Below the pieces are notes generated by a model, which saw only the letters and a program-made list of their open reading frames with translations, ran no database searches and was not told the origin of the DNA. From Azohydromonas lata NBRC 102462 (lineage in GTDB: Bacteria > Pseudomonadota > Gammaproteobacteria > Burkholderiales > Burkholderiaceae_C): DNA of 5,362 nt. Positions 1 to 5,362 of the stretch are shown piece after piece. The stretch is from assembly GCA_945878385.1 (NCBI GenBank), contig CAMCTE010000191.1, positions 1 to 5,362 of the forward strand, read 5' to 3'. The position numbers were made by a program, and so were the translations under genes. Position 1 is the first letter of the stretch; every line of letters begins with the position of its first letter.

Positions 1-137
1 ATCGGCTCTGTAAGGCCCCCTTGGCCGCTTCATGTAGTTTTGTGAAGCTGTGGGCTGCGCACAGGTCTCAACCCCTAACACCCCCTCAAGCGTGGGATGG
101 CGCCCCGCAAACAGCCGTCGCATAGTGACGATGTTCC

Positions 138-143
138 AGGAGA
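138..143 (+). promoter_or_regulatory. Shine-Dalgarno that sets the start at 151
   Basis: AGGAGA, ending 7 bases before the ATG at 151, is a near-ideal ribosome-binding site. It decides between this ATG and the in-frame ATG at 97. Confidence 0.7.
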
Positions 144-150
144 AGCCCAC

Positions 151-456
151 ATGAACACCCGTTGCAAACCCGGCGACATGGCCATCGTGATTGACGCCCA
201 GAACCCCGACAACATCGGTCTGATCGTGCGGGTGCGCGGCCTGCATGATGCAGAAGCCGCCAATTTCCGCCACGACTTGGGCCCGGTGTGGACCTGCGAT
301 TGCGCCCATCCGATGGTGTGGACTCGCGAGGGCCGTCCGCACATCGCCCGAAGCGGCCCCATCCCCGACCGCCTGCTGCAGCCCATCCGGGGCTTGGATG
401 CCCCCTCGCGCACCCGCGTCGACGAAGAGCTCGAAGTCGGCGTTCCCAGCGCCTGA
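151..456 (+). CDS. Conserved-looking hypothetical protein, 101 aa
   Basis: Function unknown. The start at 151 is chosen because AGGAGA at 138-143 lies 7 bases upstream; an in-frame ATG at 97 has no comparable ribosome site and would add 18 residues of low-complexity sequence. The product is soluble, with no signal peptide and no membrane segment. Residues 6-31 (KPGDMAIV...GLIVRVRGL) read like a small beta-barrel of SH3/KOW type: a K-P-G-D turn followed by alternating hydrophobic strands. Residues 46-53 hold a compact VWTCDCAH stretch with two cysteines (C49, C51) and a histidine (H53), followed by W57 and a P-I-P-D-R-L-L-Q-P-I-R-G segment at about 70-81. From memory, short proteins with this KPGD...W...PDxxLQPIRG layout occur as uncharacterised proteins in Burkholderiales, sometimes near phage or plasmid genes; this was not checked. 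The tail after residue 82 is acidic and probably disordered. It stands alone: the next gene begins 119 bases later, after a likely terminator. Confidence 0.72.
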   Translation: MNTRCKPGDMAIVIDAQNPDNIGLIVRVRGLHDAEAANFRHDLGPVWTCDCAHPMVWTREGRPHIARSGPIPDRLLQPIRGLDAPSRTRVDEELEVGVPSA

Positions 457-466
457 AGGTGCGCTT

Positions 467-493
467 GCGCGGCTCCCAGGCCGCGCCTTCCTT
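467..493 (+). terminator. Possible intrinsic terminator after the 101-aa gene
   Basis: GCGCGGC (467-473) pairs perfectly with GCCGCGC (480-486) around a 6-base loop. The stem is followed by a pyrimidine-rich CTTCCTT rather than a clean T run. It begins 11 bases after the stop at 454-456, the right place for an end of transcription. The weak U-tract, and the ease of finding GC stems in such GC-rich DNA, keep confidence moderate. Confidence 0.42.
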
Positions 494-558
494 GCGTTCA
501 TGCAATCGCGCTGAGCCCCGCCGCGCCGATGATGAACTCCTCGTTCAACACCGTCCAC

Positions 559-565
559 GAGGAGG
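559..565 (+). promoter_or_regulatory. Shine-Dalgarno of the BON-domain gene
   Basis: GAGGAGG lies 10 bases before the ATG at 576 and fixes that start. The reading frame stays open upstream to 288, but those codons overlap the previous gene in another frame and give an arginine-rich, low-complexity translation typical of a shadow frame. Confidence 0.7.
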
Positions 566-575
566 ACCATCCGCC

Positions 576-1229
576 ATGAAAACCGACGCGCAGCTCAAGA
601 AGGACATCACCGAGGAACTCGACTGGGAACCGTCGGTCAACGCCACTCACATTGGGGTGGCCGTGGATCGGGGTGTGGTCACCCTCACCGGCCACATCGA
701 CACCTATGCCGAAAAGGCCGCCATCGAGCGCGCCGTGCAGCGGGTTCAAGGCGTGCAAGCCATTGCCCTGGAATTGGATGTGAAGCTGGCCCCCAACCAC
801 CAGCGCAGCGACACCGAGCTGGCCCAGGTGTTGCAAACCGCCTTGCAGGCCCAGGCCCTGGTGCCGGCCTCACGCATTTCAATGAAGGTTGAGCACGGAT
901 GGGTGACGCTCAGCGGGGAAGTGGATTGGGACTACCAGCGCAGCAACGCCGAGCGCACCGTGCACCAGACCCTGGGCGTGGTGGGCGTGAGCAACCGCGT
1001 CACCCTCAAGCCCCGCACCGTGCCCACCGATGTGAGCAACCGCATCAAGGACGCACTGGCGCGCCAGGCCGAGCGCGAAGCCCGCGGGATCGAAGTCTCG
1101 ATCAGCGGCTCCACGGCCACGCTGCGCGGCGCCGTGCACTCCTGGGCCGAGCGCAACGCCGCCCAGGGCGCCGCATGGTCAGCACCCGGGGTCACGCTCG
1201 TGGTCAACGAACTGAAGGTGCAGCCCTGA
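576..1229 (+). CDS. Triple BON-domain protein, 217 aa
   Basis: The protein is made almost wholly of three BON (bacterial OsmY and nodulation, PF04972) domains: about residues 2-70, 78-146 and 152-217. Each shows the expected helix, then a strand-turn with a conserved glycine (VVTLTGHID at 34-42, WVTLSGEVD at 109-117, ATLRGAVHSW at 181-190), then a helix rich in alanine and arginine/glutamate, then a final V-x-N or similar strand (GVSNRVTL, VVNELKV). BON domains are thought to bind phospholipid or other surfaces, and in OsmY they act in envelope stress. Unlike OsmY, this protein starts MKTDAQLKKDI with no hydrophobic leader, so it is predicted to be cytoplasmic. Three-BON proteins of this length without a signal peptide are common in beta-proteobacteria and are often upregulated by stress; their exact role is unclear. 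It is probably monocistronic: the gap to tctC is 122 bases. The family call is secure, the function is not. Confidence 0.9.
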   Translation: MKTDAQLKKDITEELDWEPSVNATHIGVAVDRGVVTLTGHIDTYAEKAAIERAVQRVQGVQAIALELDVKLAPNHQRSDTELAQVLQTALQAQALVPASRISMKVEHGWVTLSGEVDWDYQRSNAERTVHQTLGVVGVSNRVTLKPRTVPTDVSNRIKDALARQAEREARGIEVSISGSTATLRGAVHSWAERNAAQGAAWSAPGVTLVVNELKVQP

Positions 1230-1265
1230 GCGTGTGAACGGGGCGCAGCGCGGCCGGGCATTGTT

Positions 1266-1285
1266 GGGAAGTCGGTGTATTTCCC
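1266..1285. promoter_or_regulatory. Inverted repeat upstream of tctC, candidate operator
   Basis: GGGAA (1266-1270) and TTCCC (1281-1285) form a dyad with a 10-base spacer. It is centred about 76 bases before the tctC start, in the only sizeable gap before the operon. The half-site spacing would suit a dimeric regulator. No convincing -35/-10 pair could be placed around it, and a 5-base dyad can occur by chance. Confidence 0.25.
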
Positions 1286-1351
1286 TAAGCGGCCGACGCG
1301 CCCAAGCGCCCTGCCCGGAGGTACAGTCCCGGCGCCTCACACGGAGTTTGT

Positions 1352-2323
1352 ATGCGCCGAGACACCTTCCTCAAAGCCCTGGCTGCCACCGCAGCCGCTG
1401 CCGCCTGGCCCCACACCGCACAGGCGGCCGCCCCCCTGAAGATGATGATCCCCGCCAACCCGGGCGGCGGCTGGGACACCACCGGCCGTGCGCTGGGCAA
1501 GGCGATGCTGGACGCTGGCCTGGTGCCCAGCGTGGCCTATGACAACAAGGGCGGCGCTGCCGGGGCCTTGGGCCTGGCGCAATTCGTCAATGCCAACAAG
1601 GGTGACGCCAATGCCCTGATGGTGATGGGCGCGGTGATGCTGGGTGGCATCATCACCAGCAAAGCGCCGGTGAACCAACTGGCCAACTGCACGCCCATTG
1701 CCCGACTGACCAGCGAATACAACGTGTTCGTGCTGCCGGCCAACTCTCCCTTCAAGTCGATGAAGGAGGTGGTGGAGCAACTGAAGAAGGACCCAGGCAG
1801 TGTCAAGTGGGGCGGCGGTTCGCGCGGCTCCACCGAGCACATTGCGGCGGCCATGCTGGCTCGCGAAGTGGGCGTGGATGCGGCCCGCATCAACTATGTG
1901 CCCTTCCGCGGAGGCGGTGAAGCCACGGCCGCCATCCTGGGTGGCAATGTGACGGTGGGGGGCAGCGGCTTCTCGGAGTTCGCCCAGTACATCGAGACCG
2001 GCAAGATGAAGCCCATCGGCGTGACCTCGCCCAAGCGGCTCAATGGGGCGCTGAGCAAGGACATCCCCACGCTCAAGGAACTGGGCTTCAATGTGGAGAT
2101 CGGCAACTGGCGCGGTGTGTACGGCGCTCCGGGCCTGACCGCCGCCCAACGCAAGGCCCTGACCGACTTGGTGCTGGCCACGGTCACGACCAAGGCTTGG
2201 CAGGAGTCGATCGGCAAGAACGACTGGACCACCTCGGTGCTCACGGGGCCCGAGTTCGATGAATTCGTGGACCGCGAGTTCGCGGGGCTGCGGGCAGTGA
2301 TGGTGAAGTCGGGGATGATCTGA
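1352..2323 (+). CDS. tctC: Tripartite tricarboxylate transporter substrate-binding protein (TctC/Bug family)
   Basis: Periplasmic solute-binding subunit (PF03401) of a TTT-type secondary transporter; it captures an organic anion and delivers it to TctA/TctB. The start at 1352 has GGAG at 1343-1346. Residues 1-25 form an export signal: MRR, a hydrophobic alanine-rich core, and a likely cut after A-Q-A at 23-25. The first domain opens with P34-A-N-P-G-G-G-W-D42, the ligand-loop signature, here in the GGGWD form seen in citrate-type TctC rather than the GGxTD form of many Bug proteins. Other family marks are DNKGGAAG (64-71), GGGSRGSTEH (154-163), NYVPFRGGGEA (181-191) with ILGG (195-198), and NWRGVYGAPG (252-261). 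At 323 residues it has full family length. It is the first gene of a tctCBA operon. Substrate cannot be read from the sequence: citrate or another tri/dicarboxylate is likely, but Bug proteins also bind amino acids, aromatic acids and nicotinate. Confidence 0.93.
   Translation: MRRDTFLKALAATAAAAAWPHTAQAAAPLKMMIPANPGGGWDTTGRALGKAMLDAGLVPSVAYDNKGGAAGALGLAQFVNANKGDANALMVMGAVMLGGIITSKAPVNQLANCTPIARLTSEYNVFVLPANSPFKSMKEVVEQLKKDPGSVKWGGGSRGSTEHIAAAMLAREVGVDAARINYVPFRGGGEATAAILGGNVTVGGSGFSEFAQYIETGKMKPIGVTSPKRLNGALSKDIPTLKELGFNVEIGNWRGVYGAPGLTAAQRKALTDLVLATVTTKAWQESIGKNDWTTSVLTGPEFDEFVDREFAGLRAVMVKSGMI
2311..2315 (+). promoter_or_regulatory. Ribosome site inside tctC end, supports GTG start of tctB
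   Basis: GGGGA lies 8 bases before the GTG at 2324, within the last codons of tctC. The nearest alternative start, ATG at 2360, has a G-run directly abutting it with no usable spacing. This favours GTG at 2324, although the N-terminal 20 residues are poorly conserved in this family and the later ATG cannot be excluded. Confidence 0.45.
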
Positions 2324-2893
2324 GTGCCTGAGCGCACGTGGGCGAACCCGGGCTCGGGGATGCCCGCCAACGCCATGGTTCCACAGGTGCTGCAGGTGCC
2401 ACAGGTACTGGCCGGCTTGGGCGTGGCAGGCCTGGGCGGCCTGTTGGCCTGGGGAGCGATGGACATCCCGGCTGACGCCGGTTACGCCGGTGTAGGGCCC
2501 AACTTCCTGCCGTGGGTGGTGGCCCTGGCCCTGATGGTGTGCGGCGCCCTGCTGACCCTGCAGGCCCTGCGGGGCGGTTGGCCCCATGTGGAGGCACCCT
2601 CGGGCGCCGCTCGGGGAGACTGGCCTGCCTTGGCCTGGGTGGCCGCAGGCATCGTCGTCAACGCGTCCTTGATCACGCGGGTGGGCTTCATCCCCTCCTG
2701 CGCGCTTTGCTATGTGCTGGCCGTGCGCGGCTTGCGACTGGCAGAAGGCAAGGCCGCGCGTGGTGGTGCAGCGCTGCAACAGGCGGGCATCGACTTGTTG
2801 GTGGGCGCGGCCATCGCCGCACCGGTGTTCTGGGTCTTCACCAAGCTGCTCAACATCTCACTGCCCGGGCTGACGGCCGGCGGCTGGCTGTAA
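2324..2893 (+). CDS. tctB: Tripartite tricarboxylate transporter small membrane subunit TctB
   Basis: Small integral membrane subunit (PF07331, DUF1468) that pairs with TctA in the inner membrane; its precise role in transport is not settled. The GTG start at 2324 directly follows the tctC stop with no gap, suggesting translational coupling; a shorter form from ATG 2360 (177 aa) is possible. Of 189 residues, hydrophobic segments lie at about 27-46, 61-82, 101-117, 120-135 and 155-177. The family is usually described with four spans, so two of the middle segments may form one hairpin. Family marks are the G-V-G-P-N-F-L-P-W turn at 56-64 before the second span, and a final ISLPGLTAGGWL tail at 178-189. 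Length is slightly above the common 150-180. Sequence is poorly conserved in this family, so the call rests on the span pattern, these two motifs and its place between tctC and tctA. Confidence 0.9.
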   Translation: MPERTWANPGSGMPANAMVPQVLQVPQVLAGLGVAGLGGLLAWGAMDIPADAGYAGVGPNFLPWVVALALMVCGALLTLQALRGGWPHVEAPSGAARGDWPALAWVAAGIVVNASLITRVGFIPSCALCYVLAVRGLRLAEGKAARGGAALQQAGIDLLVGAAIAAPVFWVFTKLLNISLPGLTAGGWL

Positions 2894-4380
2894 TGGACAT
2901 CGCCGCCCAACTTCTGGCCGGCTTCGCCACGGCAGCCACCCCCATCAACCTGATGTGGGCATTCGTGGGCTGCGCCATCGGCACGGCCATCGGCGTGCTG
3001 CCCGGGCTGGGCCCGGCGGTGACGGTGGCCATGCTGCTGCCCATCACGGCACAGGTGGAGCCCACTGCTTCAATGATCTTCTTTGCCGGCATCTACTACG
3101 GCGCGATGTACGGCGGCTCCACCACCTCCATCCTGCTGAACACCCCGGGCGAAACCGCCACGATGGTGACCGCAATGGAAGGCTTCAAGATGGCCCGCAG
3201 CGGCCGCGCCGGTGCGGCCCTGGCCACTTCAGCCATCGGCTCCTTCGTGGCTGGCACGATTGCCACCGTGTTGGTCACGCTGTTCGCGCCTTGGGTGGCC
3301 AATGCTGCCGTGCAACTGGGCCCGCCGGAATACTTTTGCCTGATGCTCTTGGCCTTCACCACGGTGAGCGCGGTGTTGGGCAAAAGCGCCCTGCGCGGCA
3401 TCACGGCCTTATTCATCGGGCTGGCCATTGGCCTGGTGGGCATCGACCAGATCACCGCCACCGTGCGCTACACCGGCGGCGTCCCTGAATTCATGGACGG
3501 CATTGAAGTGGTGCTGGTGGCCGTGGGCTTGTTTGCTGTGGGTGAGGCGCTGTACAGCGCGCTGTACGAGGGCAAGAGCACCAGCAGCATCCAGAGTTCG
3601 GGCCGGGTGCACATGACGCGTGAAGAATGGCGCCGTTCTTGGCCGGCCTGGCTGCGGGGCACCGCCTTTGGCTTTCCCTTTGGCACCATCCCGGCCGGTG
3701 GGGCGGAAATTCCCACCTTTCTGAGCTACGCCACCGAACGCAAGCTGTCGAAGAAGCCCGAGGAATTCGGCACCACCGGCGCCATTGAAGGCGTGGCCGG
3801 GCCCGAGGCCGCGAACAATGCCTCGGTGACGGCCGCCCTGGTGCCCATGCTTACCCTGGGCATCCCCACCACCGTCACGGCCGCCATCCTGTTGTCGGCC
3901 CTGCAGAACTACGGCATACAGGCCGGGCCGCAGCTGTTCACCACCTCGGCCGACCTGGTGTGGGCCTTGATTGCTTCGCTGTACATCGGCAATGTCATGC
4001 TGCTGGTGCTGAACCTGCCCCTGGTGGGCCTGTGGGTCAAGCTGCTGCAGATTCCGCGGGCGCCGTTGTATGCAGGCATCCTCATCTTCGCCACCGTGGG
4101 CGTGTACGGCATGCGCCAAAGCGCCTTCGACCTGTATCTGATGCTGGGCACGGGGCTGCTGGGGCTGGCACTGCGGCGCCTGGATTTCCCCACCGCGCCG
4201 GTCATCGTGGGCATGATCATGGGGCCGATGGCCGAAGCGCAGATGCGCAATGCGCTGTCGATTGGCGAAGGCCGCTGGGGAGTGTTCCTGGAGCGACCGG
4301 TGTCGGTGGCCTTGCTGGCCGTGGTGTTGGCGGTGTTGGTGCTGCCGCCCTTGTGGAGGCGCTGGTTGGCCCGGCGCTGA
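2893..4380 (+). CDS. tctA: Tripartite tricarboxylate transporter large permease TctA
   Basis: Large membrane subunit (PF01970), the translocation channel that moves the anion across the inner membrane, probably coupled to protons or sodium. The ATG at 2893 shares its A with the tctB stop (TAATG), a classic coupled junction. The reading frame is open further upstream to 2512, but that stretch overlaps tctB in another frame and is not coding. The 495 residues match the usual length of about 500. Diagnostic motifs are G30-TAIGVLPGLGP-41, GAMYGGSTTSILLNTPGE at 70-87, GTIPAGGAEIPTF at 264-276, GAIEGVAGPEAANNA at 296-310, and LTLGIPTTVTAAILL at 320-334. The duplicated glycine-proline-rich motifs reflect the two-repeat architecture with re-entrant loops. 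About 11-12 hydrophobic spans are visible, with one polar cytoplasmic loop at about 226-250. The C-terminus ends WRRWLARR, a positive-inside anchor. No frameshift or missing key segment was seen. Confidence 0.96.
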   Translation: MDIAAQLLAGFATAATPINLMWAFVGCAIGTAIGVLPGLGPAVTVAMLLPITAQVEPTASMIFFAGIYYGAMYGGSTTSILLNTPGETATMVTAMEGFKMARSGRAGAALATSAIGSFVAGTIATVLVTLFAPWVANAAVQLGPPEYFCLMLLAFTTVSAVLGKSALRGITALFIGLAIGLVGIDQITATVRYTGGVPEFMDGIEVVLVAVGLFAVGEALYSALYEGKSTSSIQSSGRVHMTREEWRRSWPAWLRGTAFGFPFGTIPAGGAEIPTFLSYATERKLSKKPEEFGTTGAIEGVAGPEAANNASVTAALVPMLTLGIPTTVTAAILLSALQNYGIQAGPQLFTTSADLVWALIASLYIGNVMLLVLNLPLVGLWVKLLQIPRAPLYAGILIFATVGVYGMRQSAFDLYLMLGTGLLGLALRRLDFPTAPVIVGMIMGPMAEAQMRNALSIGEGRWGVFLERPVSVALLAVVLAVLVLPPLWRRWLARR

Positions 4381-4569
4381 TCCCTGTGCACGCCTGCCGA
4401 GGGTCATTCAGGCCCCCAACCCCGGTTTGGAGTTGGATTTGCGCAACACTTTCCTCTCTTAGTCGCGCTTGTCACGAATTCGCCTTCTGTTCGCCGCAAC
4501 AATAAGACAGTTGTCGGGTTCTGCCCCTCACTCTGTTTCTGTTTCTTTACTTACTGGAGAACTTTACAC
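4381..4569 (+). promoter_or_regulatory. Porin upstream region and U/C-rich leader
   Basis: This 189-base gap is clearly richer in A/T than the flanking genes from about 4437 onward, as expected of a promoter region. No -35/-10 pair could be placed with conviction. The last 50 bases are pyrimidine-rich, with CTGTTT repeated in tandem at 4533-4544. GGAGA at 4556-4560, 9 bases before ATG 4570, is a good ribosome site. Two weak hairpins (4392-4413 and 4416-4436) follow tctA, but neither has a T run, so an end of transcription between tctA and the porin is not shown. Confidence 0.35.
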
Positions 4570-5362
4570 ATGAAGAAGACCCTGATCGTCGCTGCCATCC
4601 TGTCGGCCATCACTGGCGCAGCCAGCGCACAACAAGCTTCAAGCGTCACGCTGTACGGCATCATGGACGTGAACATCGCGCGTTCTGAAACCCACGCCGG
4701 CGCCACCATCACGGGCATGGACGAACTGCCCAACCCCCGCGGCTCGCGTTTCGGCATGCGCGGCTCGGAGAGCCTTGGCGGCGGCCTGCGCGGCATCTTC
4801 CAACTGGAAGCTGCCCTGAGCGGCAAGGACGGCACGACCACTGCCAACAACCAGCTGTTCAATCGTCACGCTTGGGTGGGTATCGCGGGTGGCTTCGGTG
4901 AAATCACGGTGGGCCGTCAAGAGACGATGCACCGCGTGATGAACAATCAAAACTACAACGACGTGTCCACCGAAGGCGAACTGTCGGTGACCACCGCCAA
5001 CACGGGCCTGCAGTTGATGCAGAACTTTGGCACCCGCGTGAACAATGGCGTGCGTTACACCTCGCCCAGCTTCAGCGGCGTCCGTGTACGCGTGCAAAGC
5101 GCCATCGGCCAACGCGCCACGGCCAGCACCAACGGCATCCTGCTGTCCTACGACCAGGGTCCCCTGCGCGTGGCGCTGGCACATGAGTACTATGACGGCG
5201 CCGGCGTGACGGGTGCAAGCCGCTGGAACGAAGTGACCACCATCGGTGGCCAGTACAACTTCGGCGTGGCCACCTTGGCCCTGGCCTATCAGTCCACCGA
5301 CAAGCTGCTGACCAGCAGTGCTGCCAATACCCTGACGACCACGGCCGCCCTGCCCGAGCACA
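4570..5362 (+). CDS. General porin of Gram-negative outer membrane (partial, 3' end beyond window)
   Basis: Trimeric beta-barrel porin of the beta-proteobacterial type (Porin_4/OmpC-like), passing small hydrophilic or anionic solutes across the outer membrane. Only the first 264 residues are present; the frame is open to the window edge, and the family is usually 330-400 residues, so roughly the last quarter to third is missing. Residues 1-20 are a Sec signal peptide (MKK, hydrophobic core, cut after A-S-A). The mature protein starts QQASSVTLYGIMDV, the hallmark first strand. Then come GSRFGMRGSESLGGGLRGIF at 58-77 and QLE, NRHAWVGIAGGFGEITVGRQ at 98-117, and VNNGVRYTSPSFSGV at 157-171, all classic porin strands and turns; the alternating polar/hydrophobic strands continue to the end. 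Codon choice is strongly biased, as in highly expressed genes. It lies 189 bases after tctA on the same strand, with its own leader, and may serve the transporter or be an independent general porin. Confidence 0.93.
   Translation, partial: MKKTLIVAAILSAITGAASAQQASSVTLYGIMDVNIARSETHAGATITGMDELPNPRGSRFGMRGSESLGGGLRGIFQLEAALSGKDGTTTANNQLFNRHAWVGIAGGFGEITVGRQETMHRVMNNQNYNDVSTEGELSVTTANTGLQLMQNFGTRVNNGVRYTSPSFSGVRVRVQSAIGQRATASTNGILLSYDQGPLRVALAHEYYDGAGVTGASRWNEVTTIGGQYNFGVATLALAYQSTDKLLTSSAANTLTTTAALPEH

Noticed and set aside
27..48. Inverted repeat GCTTCA / TGAAGC with a 10-base loop near the left edge
   Set aside because: The stem is only six bases with no T run and no adjacent gene end visible, so neither a terminator nor an operator can be supported.
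1..150. Possible end or start of a gene at the left edge
   Set aside because: Forward frames close early or show no family pattern, and a reverse ATG at 31-33 lacks a ribosome site; too little sequence to support a gene.
288..575. Upstream extension of the BON-gene frame
   Set aside because: It overlaps the 101-residue gene in another frame, reads as low-complexity arginine-rich sequence, and the strong GAGGAGG site marks ATG 576.
1337..2779. Long open frame (480 codons) on the minus strand opposite tctC and tctB
   Set aside because: Its translation is rich in H, R, Q, G and A with no recognisable domain, and it is the codon-position shadow of real high-GC genes on the plus strand.
2512..2892. 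Upstream extension of the tctA frame into tctB
   Set aside because: The extra residues are arginine-, glycine- and proline-rich with no membrane pattern, overlap tctB in another frame, and precede the conserved TctA N-terminus beginning MDIAAQLL.
3409..4407. Open frame of 332 codons on the minus strand opposite tctA
   Set aside because: The translation is a histidine- and glutamine-rich low-complexity string, a typical antisense shadow; tctA motifs on the other strand are unmistakable.
4392..4436. Candidate terminator after tctA
   Set aside because: Two 5-base stems (GCCTG/CAGGC and CCAAC/GTTGG) have long loops and no following T run, so an intrinsic terminator is not supported.
4639..5361. 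Open frame of 240 codons on the minus strand opposite the porin
   Set aside because: The plus strand encodes a porin with signal peptide and several hallmark motifs; the minus translation has no family pattern.

Overview
The window looks like chromosomal DNA from a high-GC betaproteobacterium, most likely Burkholderiales (Comamonadaceae or a relative). The grounds are GC-rich third codon positions, a TctC/Bug-family binding protein, and a beta-proteobacterial general porin starting MKKTLIVAAI with a VTLYG first strand. No database search was run; family names come from motifs recognised by eye. All supported genes lie on the plus strand.

Layout: 1-150 is non-coding or holds no recognisable gene. 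151-456 encodes a 101-residue conserved-looking hypothetical protein with its own Shine-Dalgarno, followed by a GC hairpin (467-493) that may be a terminator. 576-1229 encodes a 217-residue protein made of three BON domains with no signal peptide. After a 122-base gap holding an inverted repeat, 1352-4380 carries a tightly packed tctC-tctB-tctA operon. This is a complete tripartite tricarboxylate transporter: periplasmic binding protein, small membrane subunit and large membrane subunit, joined by a zero-base junction and a one-base stop/start overlap. A 189-base gap, visibly richer in A/T and pyrimidines near its end, leads to a porin gene (4570 onward) that runs off the right edge.

Working together: TctC would bind an organic anion (a di/tricarboxylate or another carboxylate) in the periplasm and deliver it to the TctA/TctB membrane unit, which imports it using an ion gradient. 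The downstream porin could supply passage across the outer membrane, but that link rests only on adjacency. No tctDE-type two-component regulator lies inside the window, so substrate and control cannot be read from it. The BON protein and the 101-residue protein appear to be independent units.

I see no tRNA, rRNA, insertion sequence, CRISPR array or phage gene, and no convincing undescribed system. The window is mostly ordinary core or accessory metabolism; the findings listed are modest.
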